Shown here: piece after piece, positions 1 through 8,313 of the stretch
How positions within the stretch are numbered: the stretch's first letter is position 1
How the letters are laid out: each line of letters begins with the position of its first letter
Assembly: GCA_020251025.1 (NCBI GenBank)
Contig: JADCDI010000060.1
Span: 1-60,551, forward strand
DNA from: Rhodobacter sp.
Lineage (GTDB): Bacteria; Pseudomonadota; Alphaproteobacteria; Rhodobacterales; Rhodobacteraceae
Length of the DNA stretch: 60,551 nucleotides
Direction: 5' to 3'
The notes under the pieces: generated by a model
Databases searched by the model: none
Told to the model about the DNA's origin: nothing
Seen by the model: the letters and a program-made list of their open reading frames with translations, nothing else
Program-made: the position numbers and the translations under genes

Positions 1-106
1 GCGGGCGCTTCTCCCGCCCGCCGGGTCGGGCGCTGGCCTCTGTTGGTCCAGGACCTGCGCACCTACAGGGCACCGTCCCACGCGGGCGGGGAAACGAGGG
101 TCGCAG
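1..106 (+). repeat. Dispersed GC-rich repeat, copy A (cut by window edge)
   Basis: This stretch shares blocks with copies near 56441-56707 (same orientation) and 60282-60551 (inverted). Positions 21-39 match 56441-56459 exactly. The later block, ending in the gggcggggaaacg core near 84-96, recurs near 56690 and, inverted, near 60295 and 60515. No reading frame in it looks coding. The true left end lies outside the window. Confidence 0.75.
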
Positions 107-519
107 TTCCGTGCCCCGCCCGCAGGGGCGAAAGCCCTGCCCCCGCTTCAATCGCCCCTGCCGGAAGGCGCAAAGCGCGGGCGGGGCGCGCAAGAGTGTC
201 CCGCCTTCCGGTCGTGCAGCCGCGCCCTGCCAGCCGCCAGCTTTCTGGCCGACTTCAGGATGTGACCGGAGCGATCGGGCACCGTCCCCGGTGCCGAACC
301 TCATACCGCCCCGCATCCGCCCTGCGCCAGCGCAACCGGACCCGTCGCCTTGCGCATATCCGTTCCGATCCATGTCCGGCCCCGCATGCGGTCCTTGCCC
401 CATTCCTGACGCCCGGCACCCGCCCACAGGCCCCCCCGGACAGAAACCGCCGCAGCAGAGGCCGGGAACCCCGCCAGTTCAGAAAGCGACGATGGGGGCC
501 GAGGGCCGGGCTTGCGACA
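107..519. other. Gene-free stretch downstream of dhaL
   Basis: No recognisable protein or RNA gene. Open frames here give proline- and arginine-rich translations typical of non-coding high-GC DNA. The first part (about 107-165) continues weak similarity to the tail of the dispersed repeat, including a cgcttcaat block followed by cgcccctgcc that also occurs near 56529-56560. The rest shows nothing I can name. Confidence 0.5.
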
Positions 520-1176
520 TCAGCCGACGATGCGGCGACCTATCCCGTCTGCCAAGGCGGTAAGGATAAGGCAGCACGATGTTGCACCGGCATCAAGAAC
601 ACCGCGTGATCTTTCGCCAAGACGGCTGGAGCGGCCCATCTTCGCCACCATGTCAAGGGTGCTGTCGCGGCCGGCTTCTGCCGCCGCTTTCATCCGGCTC
701 AGGGCCTGCGGCCAGTCGTTCCCTTCCGCCAGCGCCGCCTCATAGGTTTCGACCGCCGGGACAAGGGTATCGAGCAGGGTCTTGTCCCCGACCCTGGCCG
801 ATCCGATGGCCTGAACACCTTCCAGCCCGGCCCGGATCATGCGCCCGAAGGCGGCGGCATCGATTTCGGCGGCACCGTCCAGCGCATCGGCCATATCCGA
901 AAACATCATGCCGTAGAGCGGCCCCATCGACCCGCCGATCTCGGACATCAGGATGTCCGACAGGGTGCGCATCGCGCTGTCCAGCGTCCCCGACGCCTCA
1001 TCGATCCGCTCTTTTGCGCGGCCAAAGCCCTTGGCCATGTTGAAGCCATGGTCGCCGTCGCCGATCTTGCCGTCAAGCTCGCTCAGATAGGCCTTGTTCG
1101 CCACGATCACATCGGCCACCTCCCAAAGGATATCGGCAGCCCCGGCGTTCTTCAGCCTCGTCATTCCGGCACCCAT
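520..1176 (-). CDS. dhaL: Dihydroxyacetone kinase subunit DhaL (nucleotide-binding domain)
   Basis: A protein of about 218 residues of the DhaL/Dak2 family, the all-helical ATP-binding half of dihydroxyacetone-type kinases. Near residue 37 it carries the family motif DGKIGDGDHG, whose aspartates bind the Mg ions holding the nucleotide, and later the MGPLYG segment. The ATG at 1176 overlaps the dhaK stop (TGATG), so translation is probably coupled; a GTG one codon earlier is possible. DhaK and DhaL are separate here and no PTS subunit DhaM is seen, so ATP-dependent phosphorylation is likely (inference). Last gene of the minus-strand operon. The true substrate may be a tetrulose rather than dihydroxyacetone. 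Confidence 0.92.
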   Translation of the reverse strand: MGAGMTRLKNAGAADILWEVADVIVANKAYLSELDGKIGDGDHGFNMAKGFGRAKERIDEASGTLDSAMRTLSDILMSEIGGSMGPLYGMMFSDMADALDGAAEIDAAAFGRMIRAGLEGVQAIGSARVGDKTLLDTLVPAVETYEAALAEGNDWPQALSRMKAAAEAGRDSTLDMVAKMGRSSRLGERSRGVLDAGATSCCLILTALADGIGRRIVG

Positions 1177-2168
1177 CACAAGCCCGGCACATCGGTTGGC
1201 GCATCGAGAAGCGCCTTCAGCTCCGCGTCAAGCGCCATCACGGTCAGCGTCGCCCCCACCATTTCCAGCGACGTGAAGTAGTTCCCGACAAACCCGCGAT
1301 GAATTTTCAGCCCCGCAGCCTCGATCCGGTCTGCCATGCGGTCATAAAGCACGTAAAGTTCGTTGACCGGCGTAGCCCCAAGGCCGGAGACCAGCACCGC
1401 CACCTCGGTTCCGCCCGGCAGCGCGTGGTCGGCCAGCACCAGCGCGACCATATCATCGGCCACCGCATTGGCCGAGGTCAGCGGTTCCACCCGCGTCCCG
1501 GGTTCGCCGTGGTGGCCGATGCCAACCTCCATCGTACCGGCCCTGATCTCGAAGTTCGGCTTGCCTGCGGCGGGCAGGGTGCACGGACCAAGGCCGACAC
1601 CGACCGAGCGGCAGTTGTCGATCGCCCTTTGCGCCGTGGCGATCACCTCGTCCAGGCTTGCCCCTGCGGCGGCCTTGGCACCGCCGATCTTCCACATGAA
1701 GATCTCGCCCGCGACCCCCCGGCGTTTCTCGCGCTCTGTCAGGGGGGCCGAGCAGACATCGTCGTTGGCGACGACCGTGGCGACGGTGATGCCCTGCCGG
1801 GCGGCCATGCGGGCCGCCATCTTCACGTTCATGTTGTCACCAGCATAGTTGCCGTAGAGCACCGCCACCCCTGCGCCGCCATCGGCCGCGCGGATGGCAT
1901 CGTGAAAGCTTTTCGCCGTCGGCGAGGAAAAAAGTTCCCCGACCGCAACCGCATCGACCATGGCCCGGCCGGTATAGCCGATAAAGGCCGGCTCGTGGCC
2001 GGAGCCACCGCCTGTCACGATCCCGACCTTGCCCTTGACGGGTGCCTCGCGCGCCACAACGACACGCGCGTTGCCGGGGTCGAGGCGCACCCTGCCGGCA
2101 TGCGCGCGCACAAAGCCGCGTACCGTCTCGTCAACAATGTCGTCCGGGTTGTTGATGAATCTCTGCAT
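1176..2168 (-). CDS. dhaK: Dihydroxyacetone/ketose kinase subunit DhaK
   Basis: A full-length DhaK/Dak1 domain of 330 residues, the substrate-binding half of dihydroxyacetone-type kinases. GGGSGHEPAF near residue 53 and GNYAGDNMN near 107 are family signatures. VGIGHHGEPG near residue 217 contains the histidine that in DhaK proteins forms a hemiaminal with the substrate carbonyl. A GGGGA ribosome site lies just before the ATG. It sits between an SDR gene and dhaL in one operon with a sugar ABC importer. In known threitol and erythritol pathways related kinases phosphorylate erythrulose; that role is inferred here from neighbours, and plain dihydroxyacetone remains possible. Confidence 0.92.
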   Translation of the reverse strand: MQRFINNPDDIVDETVRGFVRAHAGRVRLDPGNARVVVAREAPVKGKVGIVTGGGSGHEPAFIGYTGRAMVDAVAVGELFSSPTAKSFHDAIRAADGGAGVAVLYGNYAGDNMNVKMAARMAARQGITVATVVANDDVCSAPLTEREKRRGVAGEIFMWKIGGAKAAAGASLDEVIATAQRAIDNCRSVGVGLGPCTLPAAGKPNFEIRAGTMEVGIGHHGEPGTRVEPLTSANAVADDMVALVLADHALPGGTEVAVLVSGLGATPVNELYVLYDRMADRIEAAGLKIHRGFVGNYFTSLEMVGATLTVMALDAELKALLDAPTDVPGL

Positions 2169-2186
2169 GTCGTTCCCCTGTGCGGT

Positions 2187-2948
2187 TTATCTGACGGTAA
2201 AGCCGCCATCGACAAGAAGGTCGGCACCGTTGATCATCCTTGCGCCCGGTGAGGCAAGAAACACCGCCGCCGCTGCAATTTCCTCGGGCTCGGCAAAGCG
2301 CCCCATCGGGATCTGCGCCTTCATCGCGTCGCCCTTGGGGCCTTCCCAGGCCTTCCTGCCCAGTTCCGTCAAGACCACCGTGGGCGAGATCGAGTTTACG
2401 GTGATGCCGTGGCGGCCCCATTCAAGGGCCAGGGTCTTTGTAAGCCCGATCACCCCGAATTTCGACGCGCAATAGGCAACGTGGCCGTCAATGGCGACCG
2501 ATCCGGCCTGTGAGGCCATGTTGATGATGGCACCGCCACCCGACGCGATCATGCGCCGCCCGACCGCCTGCGCCACCAGAAAGCTGCCGGTCAGGTTGAT
2601 GTCCAGGGTCCTTTGCCAGGCCGGAAGGCTGATCTCCCCGGCCGGTGCCAGATCGACGATACCGGCGGAATTCACCAGAATGTCGATCCGCCCGAAGTCG
2701 CGCGCAACTGCGGCAACGGCCGTCCCGACGCTGGCCGGGTCCGCCACGTTGCAGGCGGCGGACATGGCGCCGGGATGCCGCGCGGCTGCGTCGGCGGCAG
2801 CCCCGGCATTCAGGTCAAGCACGGCAACGCGCACACCCTTGGCCGCGAATGCGGCGACGATGGCGGCCCCGATGCCCGATGCTCCTCCGGTCACGATGGC
2901 GGTCTTTCCGGCAATCGGAAAATCGAAATTCAGCTTTGTCCCGGTCAT
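2187..2948 (-). CDS. SDR family NAD(P)-dependent dehydrogenase, likely polyol dehydrogenase
   Basis: A classical short-chain dehydrogenase of 253 residues. It has the Rossmann TGGASGIG motif near residue 20, NSAG near 93, the catalytic serine in NMASQAG, and the Tyr-x3-Lys pair in YCASK near residue 158. The C-terminus LLVDGGFTV is typical. Its operon (ketose kinase, ribose-type importer, divergent RpiB) suggests oxidation of an acyclic polyol such as a tetritol to a ketose, as done by the threitol dehydrogenase/GolD-type SDRs. That substrate is inference, since SDR sequences alone do not fix specificity. Spacing to dhaK is 18 bp. Confidence 0.88.
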   Translation of the reverse strand: MTGTKLNFDFPIAGKTAIVTGGASGIGAAIVAAFAAKGVRVAVLDLNAGAAADAAARHPGAMSAACNVADPASVGTAVAAVARDFGRIDILVNSAGIVDLAPAGEISLPAWQRTLDINLTGSFLVAQAVGRRMIASGGGAIINMASQAGSVAIDGHVAYCASKFGVIGLTKTLALEWGRHGITVNSISPTVVLTELGRKAWEGPKGDAMKAQIPMGRFAEPEEIAAAAVFLASPGARMINGADLLVDGGFTVR

Positions 2949-3005
2949 GGCCTTGTCTGTTCCTGTTCTTTTCCGGCCAGGGCACCTGTGGCCGGTCAGT
3001 TTGGC

Positions 3006-3029
3006 GCGGGACGGCCGGGGCCGTCCCGC
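3006..3029 (-). other. Intercistronic hairpin after the substrate-binding protein gene
   Basis: GCGGGACGGCC and its exact complement form an 11 bp stem with a 2-nt loop, or 10 bp with a 4-nt loop, 19 bp after the stop of the binding-protein gene and before the SDR. On the minus strand no T-run follows, so it looks like an mRNA-stabilising or attenuating hairpin rather than a full terminator. Such a hairpin often keeps binding-protein mRNA more abundant than the rest of its operon. Confidence 0.65.
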
Positions 3030-3047
3030 TTTGCTGTCAGACCCGGA

Positions 3048-4028
3048 TCACTGGCGCAGGGCAAGCAGGGCGTCGACGTTTTCTGCCGTGACGGGCGTCC
3101 ACGGCACGCTGTATTCGGCATCTGTCCCGCCGTTCCAGGGCATGTCGGAATAGGTCGTCCAGATGTCCGACATCGGCTCGTAGTCGGGCTTCACCGACTT
3201 GATCGCGACATCCAGCGCGCCCTGGGCCTGAGCGCGCGCATCCTGCAGGATCGACGCCATGTCCCCGGCCTTCACCGCAAGAAGCGCATCGGTGATCCCG
3301 TCGATACCGGCAATCGCAAAGTCGGTCACGTTCAGGCCGGCGGCCTTGATCGCCTCGATCGCCCCCAGGGCCATCTCGTCGTTCTGGCCGATGACGCCGT
3401 CGATCATGTCGGGATGCGCGGTCAGCCAGTTCTCCATCAGGGTCTGCGCCTCGGCGCGGGACCAGTTCGCGGTCTGCTGTTCGATGACCTTGACGTCGGG
3501 GCATTCGGCAAGGGCCTTCATGTTGCCCTCAAGGCGGCTGATCTGGGCCGACTGGCCGATCGGGCCTTCGATGATGACAACCTCGCCCTTGCAGCCGATC
3601 TTGTCCAGAACGTACTTGGCCTCCATGTAGCCCGACTTGACGTCGTCGGAGCCGACATAGGACTTCAGCTTGTCGCTGTTGACGCGGGTGTTCGAACCGA
3701 CGACCGGAATCCCTGCGGCTGCGGCGGCATCGACCGCAGCGGCACCGGCCTCGATATCGATCGGCACGAAGATGATCGCATCGAAATCCTGCGCAATCAT
3801 GGTATCGAACTGCTCTTGCTGGACAAGTGCGTCGTAGCGTCCGTCGAAGATCGTCAGTTCGACAAGGCCCTCTTTCACGGCCGGGTGGTCTTCCAGGGCC
3901 GCTGACCAGATCTGCATGAACTCGGCGTTCAGGCCATAGACGGCGGCCCCGATCTTCGGCTTGTCCTGTGCCATCGCGGGCATCGTCAGCGCGGTGGTTG
4001 CCAGAATGGCATACAGGGTCTTCTTCAT
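3048..4028 (-). CDS. Sugar ABC transporter substrate-binding protein (ribose/RbsB type)
   Basis: A periplasmic binding protein of 326 residues, Peripla_BP_4/type-1 fold. The N-terminus MKKTLYAILATTALTMPAMA is a signal peptide, probably cut after AMA. PKIGAAVYGLNAEFM opens the first lobe; FDAIIFVPIDI and GIPVVGSNTRV are typical of ribose/xylose/polyol binders. A strong GGGAGGAG ribosome site precedes the ATG. First listed partner of the permease at 4088 and the two-domain ATPase at 5132. The ligand cannot be read from sequence; the enzymes downstream suggest a short polyol or ketose. Confidence 0.92.
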   Translation of the reverse strand: MKKTLYAILATTALTMPAMAQDKPKIGAAVYGLNAEFMQIWSAALEDHPAVKEGLVELTIFDGRYDALVQQEQFDTMIAQDFDAIIFVPIDIEAGAAAVDAAAAAGIPVVGSNTRVNSDKLKSYVGSDDVKSGYMEAKYVLDKIGCKGEVVIIEGPIGQSAQISRLEGNMKALAECPDVKVIEQQTANWSRAEAQTLMENWLTAHPDMIDGVIGQNDEMALGAIEAIKAAGLNVTDFAIAGIDGITDALLAVKAGDMASILQDARAQAQGALDVAIKSVKPDYEPMSDIWTTYSDMPWNGGTDAEYSVPWTPVTAENVDALLALRQ

Positions 4029-4087
4029 TATGTGCTCCTCCCTTTCATTGGTTGCACGGGTCGTTGGTGAAACGGGTCACGGCGGGG

Positions 4088-5104
4088 TCACTCGCGGCGA
4101 TGACGCGCCTGGTCAAGCATCACTGCGGCAACGATCAGCACGCCCTTGATGACCTGCTGGTAGTAGGATTCGACCCCCATCAGATCGAGGCCGTTGTTGA
4201 CGACGCTGATCAGCAGCGCACCGATCAGCGTGCCGGTCACGCGGCCGACACCGCCGGCAAGGCTGGTGCCGCCGATCACGACCGCCGCAATCGCATCAAG
4301 CTCGTAGGCGATCCCCGCCTGTGGCAGGGCGGATCCGGTCCGCGCCGCCAGCATCATGCCGGCAAGGCCCGCAAGGCCGCCCGAGATCACATAGACCAGA
4401 AACCGGATGCGGCGCACGTTGATGCCGGACACGACGGCGGCGTGGGGGTTGCCGCCTGCGGCATAGACATGCCTGCCGAAACGGGTGGCCGACAGAACCC
4501 ACCAGGCGATCAGAAAGACCACGGCAAAGATGATCACCAGAACGGGAATGCCCGCGACCTCGCCCGTACCGATGACGCGGAAACCGGGGGTCAGTTCGGG
4601 AACCGGCCTGCCGCCCCCATAAAGCAGCGTCAGACCGCGGGCAGCCGACAGCATGCCCAGGGTGGCGACGAAAGCGGGCACGGCAAAACGCGACACCACA
4701 ATACCGGAAACGGCACCGCAGGCCATGCCGACCGAAAGCCCGGCGGCAATCGCAAGCAGTGCAGGATAGGGCCCGCCCGCAACCCCCGCAGTCGACGAGG
4801 TGGTGGCCAGCGAAGCCGCGACGATACCGGCCAAAGCGACCACCGATCCCACCGACAGGTCGATGCCGCGGGTCAGGATCACAAAGGTCATCCCGACCGC
4901 CAGAATGCCGTTGATCGACGTCTGGCGCAGGACATTGGTGATGTTGCGCGCCGTCAGAAAGTATTCATTCACGACAGCCAGCACGAGGCAGACCAGAACC
5001 AAAGCAACCAGAATGCCGTATTTCTGGCCGTAGACGGCAAGACGGCGCTTCAGGCCCGCGCCGCGTCCCTCGGTGCCCGGTGCAACGGCCTGCTTTGCTT
5101 CCAT
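4088..5104 (-). CDS. Sugar ABC transporter permease (CUT2/RbsC type)
   Basis: An inner-membrane permease of about 338 residues, BPD_transp_2 family, with roughly ten hydrophobic segments. GMTFVILTRGIDLSVGSVVALAG near residue 80 and AAVVIGGTSLAGGVGRVTGT near 275 are hallmarks of ribose-type permeases. ATG at 5104 is preferred; a GTG directly before it is an alternative start, with AGAGGA serving either. It lies between the ATPase and binding-protein genes and would form a homodimeric channel for the same substrate. Confidence 0.93.
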   Translation of the reverse strand: MEAKQAVAPGTEGRGAGLKRRLAVYGQKYGILVALVLVCLVLAVVNEYFLTARNITNVLRQTSINGILAVGMTFVILTRGIDLSVGSVVALAGIVAASLATTSSTAGVAGGPYPALLAIAAGLSVGMACGAVSGIVVSRFAVPAFVATLGMLSAARGLTLLYGGGRPVPELTPGFRVIGTGEVAGIPVLVIIFAVVFLIAWWVLSATRFGRHVYAAGGNPHAAVVSGINVRRIRFLVYVISGGLAGLAGMMLAARTGSALPQAGIAYELDAIAAVVIGGTSLAGGVGRVTGTLIGALLISVVNNGLDLMGVESYYQQVIKGVLIVAAVMLDQARHRRE

Positions 5105-5131
5105 CACGTCGTTCCTCTCAACGCCCGGTTC

Positions 5132-6613
5132 TCAGGCTGCCAGATGTACCAGCCGGTCGGCCGACAGGTCGGTGCGCGACAGCTCTCCCGATACGCGCCC
5201 GTCCCGCATCACGACGGCACGGTCAGCCATACCCACGACTTCATCCGTTTCCGACGAGATCATGATCACCGCCCCGCCGGCCGAGGCGAAATCCGACATC
5301 ACGCGGTAAATCTCGCGCTTGGCGCCAACGTCGACACCCCGCGTCGGCTCGTCCAGCAACAGCACCTTCGGCGCGGTCAGGAACCATTTGCCAAGGACCA
5401 CCTTCTGCTGGTTTCCCCCCGACAATCCCGCCACTTCCAGACGGTCGCTTGCCGTCTTGATGCGGAACCTGTCGATCATCTCGCGCGCCGACTGGCTTTC
5501 GCGGCGTCCGCTCATGACCGGACCCACGCCCAGAAAGGGCAGATGGGCCATGCAGATGTTGTCACGCACGCTGGCCGACAACACGAGGCCACTGCCCTTG
5601 CGGTCTTCGGTCACGAAAGCCAGACCAAGCCTGATCGCCTCTGCGGGAGAGGAGACGGAAATCTTGCGGCCATCCAGCACCACCTCGCCCCCCCGGTCCT
5701 CGACCAGGCCGAAGAGACGTTCGAATATCTCGCTGCGCCCCGACCCCATCAGACCGAAGATCGCCAGAATTTCGCCACGGCGCACCTCGAAGCTTACGTC
5801 CCGGACATGATTGGTGGAATTGAGGCCGCGGACAGACAGCAGCGTTTCGTCACCCGGCGTATTCGTCTTGACAAATTCCTCCCTGAGCGGCCGGCCGACA
5901 ATCATCTGGATCAACTGCTCGCGGCTGACGTTCGCCATGCTGCCGCTGTCCACAAAGGCCCCGTCCCGGAACACGGTGAAGGTGTCTGCGATCTGAAAGA
6001 TTTCGGACAGCCGGTGGCTGACGTAGATGATCCCCTTGCCCTTGCGCTTCAGCGTCCGGATGGCCGCAAAAAGCTGATCCGCCTCTGCCTCGCCCAGCGC
6101 CGAGGTCGGCTCGTCCATGATGATGATCTCGGCGTCATAGCTCAGCGCCTTGGCGATTTCGACCAGTTGCAGCTTGGCGACGTTCAGGTTCATCATCAGC
6201 GTCCGCGCATCGATGTCGAAGTGCAGATCATCCAGCAGCGATTGCGCCATGCTGTTCATGCTGCGAAAGTCGATCCGGCCGAACCCGGCCAGCGGCTCGC
6301 GTCCCAGAAAGATGTTCTCGGCCACCGACATCGCCGGAACCGGGCTCAGTTCCTGCTCGATGATCGAGATGCCGGCCGCAAGCGCCTCGCGCGGGCTGCG
6401 GAAGTTCACCTCGGCCCCGTTTCGCCTTATAACGCCCGAGTCGCGGGCCTGAATGCCCATGATGATGGACAGAAGGGTGGATTTGCCGGCGCCGTTGCCG
6501 CCGCAAAGCGCATGCACTGAGCCGCGTTCAAGCGCGAAGCTGCCGTTCGACAGGGCCGCGACGCCGCCGAACGACTTGGTCACCCCCCCGACTTCCAGCA
6601 GCTTCGGCTGCAT
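5132..6613 (-). CDS. Sugar ABC transporter ATP-binding protein (two ABC domains, RbsA type)
   Basis: About 493 residues with two tandem ABC domains, as in ribose/xylose (CUT2) importers. The first domain has Walker A GGNGAGKST near residue 40 and Walker B IIIMDEPTSALGE. The second has the signature LSGGNQQKVVLGKW and LLLDEPTRGVDVGAK. Start at ATG 6613 is chosen because GGGGGA stands 7 bases ahead; a longer in-frame version would begin at 6640. First gene of the minus operon, transcribed away from rpiB. Drives import together with the permease at 4088 and the binding protein at 3048. Confidence 0.94.
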   Translation of the reverse strand: MQPKLLEVGGVTKSFGGVAALSNGSFALERGSVHALCGGNGAGKSTLLSIIMGIQARDSGVIRRNGAEVNFRSPREALAAGISIIEQELSPVPAMSVAENIFLGREPLAGFGRIDFRSMNSMAQSLLDDLHFDIDARTLMMNLNVAKLQLVEIAKALSYDAEIIIMDEPTSALGEAEADQLFAAIRTLKRKGKGIIYVSHRLSEIFQIADTFTVFRDGAFVDSGSMANVSREQLIQMIVGRPLREEFVKTNTPGDETLLSVRGLNSTNHVRDVSFEVRRGEILAIFGLMGSGRSEIFERLFGLVEDRGGEVVLDGRKISVSSPAEAIRLGLAFVTEDRKGSGLVLSASVRDNICMAHLPFLGVGPVMSGRRESQSAREMIDRFRIKTASDRLEVAGLSGGNQQKVVLGKWFLTAPKVLLLDEPTRGVDVGAKREIYRVMSDFASAGGAVIMISSETDEVVGMADRAVVMRDGRVSGELSRTDLSADRLVHLAA

Positions 6614-6632
6614 CGTTTTCCCCCATAAACTT

Positions 6633-6657
6633 TTGCACACTATCTGCGCACATGCAA
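6633..6657. promoter_or_regulatory. Candidate operator between the divergent ABC and rpiB operons
   Basis: TTGCA and TGCAA half-sites are separated by 15 bases, 20 bp upstream of the chosen ABC ATPase start, in the 237 bp divergent region. The SorC-type regulator encoded at 7324 is the obvious candidate binder. This is pattern-based only; short inverted repeats arise by chance. Confidence 0.3.
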
Positions 6658-6799
6658 GACGCTGTCAAGCGAGTCCTTCTTGCCTTTGCTGCCCTTGGCC
6701 GACGGCTGAATGTTTGGCAATGGCTTGTGATTTTGCTCTTTCGTCCGATTGGCTGCAAGGGCGCTGGCCGGCTGATCGGCGGGCAAAGGCGCAAGCCGG

Positions 6800-6827
6800 T
6801 TGACAATTGCACAGCAGGCGTTCAAAT
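6800..6827 (+). promoter_or_regulatory. Putative rpiB promoter
   Basis: A perfect TTGACA (6800-6805) followed after 16 bases by TCAAAT (6822-6827), a 4/6 match to the -10 consensus. It lies 23 bp before the start of the RpiB-family gene, whose ribosome site AAAGGAGG is strong. The predicted leader would be short. Confidence 0.45.
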
Positions 6828-6850
6828 GATCGGCAACAAAGGAGGCGCGC

Positions 6851-7306
6851 ATGCGTGTTGCGATCGGCTGTGACGAGGCAGGTTTTGACCTGAAGGAGCT
6901 GCTCAGAACGCACATCGCCGCGCTTGGTCACAGCGTGACGGATTTCGGCGTCCAAAGGGGCGAAACCGCCCTTTATCCCGACATTGCCTTTGCGGTGGCC
7001 ACGGACGTCGCGCAAGGCGGGCACGAGCGGGCAGTCCTGATCTGCGGCACGGGAATCGGCGTCTGCATCAGCGCAAACAAGGTGCGCGGCATCCGCGCGG
7101 CCCAGGCGCATGACTGCTATTCGGCCGAGCGCGCGCAGAAAAGCAACAACGCCCAGATCATATGTCTCGGTGCGCGCGTGATCGGTCCCGAACTTGCAAG
7201 AAGCGTCGTTTCATCATTCCTTGGGTCATCGTTCGAACATGGCCGGTCCGGTCCCAAGGTTGACAGGATCATTGAATACGAAAAAGCCCAAAGCCGGGCA
7301 CCCTGA
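6851..7306 (+). CDS. RpiB/LacAB-family sugar-phosphate isomerase
   Basis: A protein of 151 residues of the ribose-5-phosphate isomerase B fold. ICGTGIGVCISANK near residue 64 contains the catalytic cysteine, and SNNAQIICLGARVIG matches the family. The usual N-terminal Asp-His-Ala-Gly motif reads CDEAG (residues 8-12), with Glu in place of His, so the substrate may differ from ribose 5-phosphate. Next to a ketose kinase and polyol dehydrogenase it could interconvert a tetrulose phosphate and erythrose 4-phosphate, as RpiB-type isomerases do in known erythritol/threitol pathways (inference). It is 17 bp upstream of the SorC regulator. Confidence 0.88.
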   Translation: MRVAIGCDEAGFDLKELLRTHIAALGHSVTDFGVQRGETALYPDIAFAVATDVAQGGHERAVLICGTGIGVCISANKVRGIRAAQAHDCYSAERAQKSNNAQIICLGARVIGPELARSVVSSFLGSSFEHGRSGPKVDRIIEYEKAQSRAP

Positions 7307-7323
7307 GACAAAGGAGCCGCTGT

Positions 7324-8313
7324 TTGCCCGCGCCCGGCAGTTCAGATGCGACCCAGATGGAAACGCCGGAGTATGGCCTTCTGTCCGAGATCGCCCGGCG
7401 GTATTACATCGAAGGGGAAACGCAGGATGGCATCGCCCGGGCGCTTGACCTTTCGCGCATGAAGGTCAACCGGATGATACGGGAGGCACAGGAGGCCGGC
7501 CTTGTCGAGATCCGGGTGCGGTTTCACTCTTCGCAGACGCGCGAGCTGGAACGCGACCTGTGCGACCGTTTCGGGCTGAAGCACCTGCTGATCGCGCCAG
7601 GGTCCCAGTCCCCCGACCAGCAGCGGCGCAATGTGGCGATGACGGTCACCCACTTTCTTGAATCCAATCTGCGCGAAAACCTGATCGTCGCCGTGGGAAT
7701 GGGTCGCAATGTTGCGGCTGTGGCCGAAAATCAGGCGTCACGCACCTTTCAGTCGCTGACCTTCGTGTCCGGCAGCGGCGGTGCGGCCGAGGCCGGTTCC
7801 GAAGGCAACGCCGACCACATCTGCCGGAACCTCGCCCGCCGCTTCGGCGGCAATGCCGTCACCCTTTATGCCCCGGCCTATGTCCCCGAGGCCGACCTGC
7901 GCGAAAGCCTGATGCGCAATGCCACGGTGCGCCGCACCCTGAACCTTGCCCGCAGCGCCGATTTCGCACTGGTTGGCATCGGCGATCTGGGCCCGGACAG
8001 CCACATGGCGCGCATGGGCTGGTTCTCGCGCGAGGAACTGCAAAAGGCGCAGGACGCGAAGGTGGTCGGCGACCTGATGGGGTACGATTTTTTCGATGCG
8101 GGCGGCACCCCCTGCAACGACGCCCTTGGGGGGCGGGTCATCGGGCTGACGCGCGAGGATCTGCAGCGCATATCCACCACAATTGCAATCGCGTCCGAGC
8201 CAAGCAAGGCGATGGCGATTCTGGGTGCCCTGAGGACGGGTACGATCGACGTGCTTGCGACCTCTCTCAGCAACTGCCTGGCCATTCAAGGCATGCTGGG
8301 GGCGGGCCTTTGA
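7324..8313 (+). CDS. SorC/DeoR-type sugar-binding transcriptional regulator
   Basis: About 329 residues: an N-terminal helix-turn-helix (YYIEGETQDGIARALDLSRMKVNRMI, near 28-53) and a C-terminal sugar-phosphate-binding domain resembling GlcN6P isomerase. VGMGRNVAAV, FVSGSGGA and VGIGDLG are signatures of the SorC family, which includes EryD of erythritol catabolism. Start is TTG at 7324, supported by AAGGAG seven bases upstream; an ATG at 7357 is the fallback. Likely senses a phosphorylated intermediate and controls both this operon and the divergent ABC/dha operon. Confidence 0.9.
   Translation: MPAPGSSDATQMETPEYGLLSEIARRYYIEGETQDGIARALDLSRMKVNRMIREAQEAGLVEIRVRFHSSQTRELERDLCDRFGLKHLLIAPGSQSPDQQRRNVAMTVTHFLESNLRENLIVAVGMGRNVAAVAENQASRTFQSLTFVSGSGGAAEAGSEGNADHICRNLARRFGGNAVTLYAPAYVPEADLRESLMRNATVRRTLNLARSADFALVGIGDLGPDSHMARMGWFSREELQKAQDAKVVGDLMGYDFFDAGGTPCNDALGGRVIGLTREDLQRISTTIAIASEPSKAMAILGALRTGTIDVLATSLSNCLAIQGMLGAGL

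Noticed and set aside
3968-6520. Long plus-strand frame opposite the first ABC transporter
   Set aside because: Its His/Asp/Arg-rich translation is typical of the antisense of high-GC genes, and the minus strand encodes well-conserved permease and ATPase proteins.
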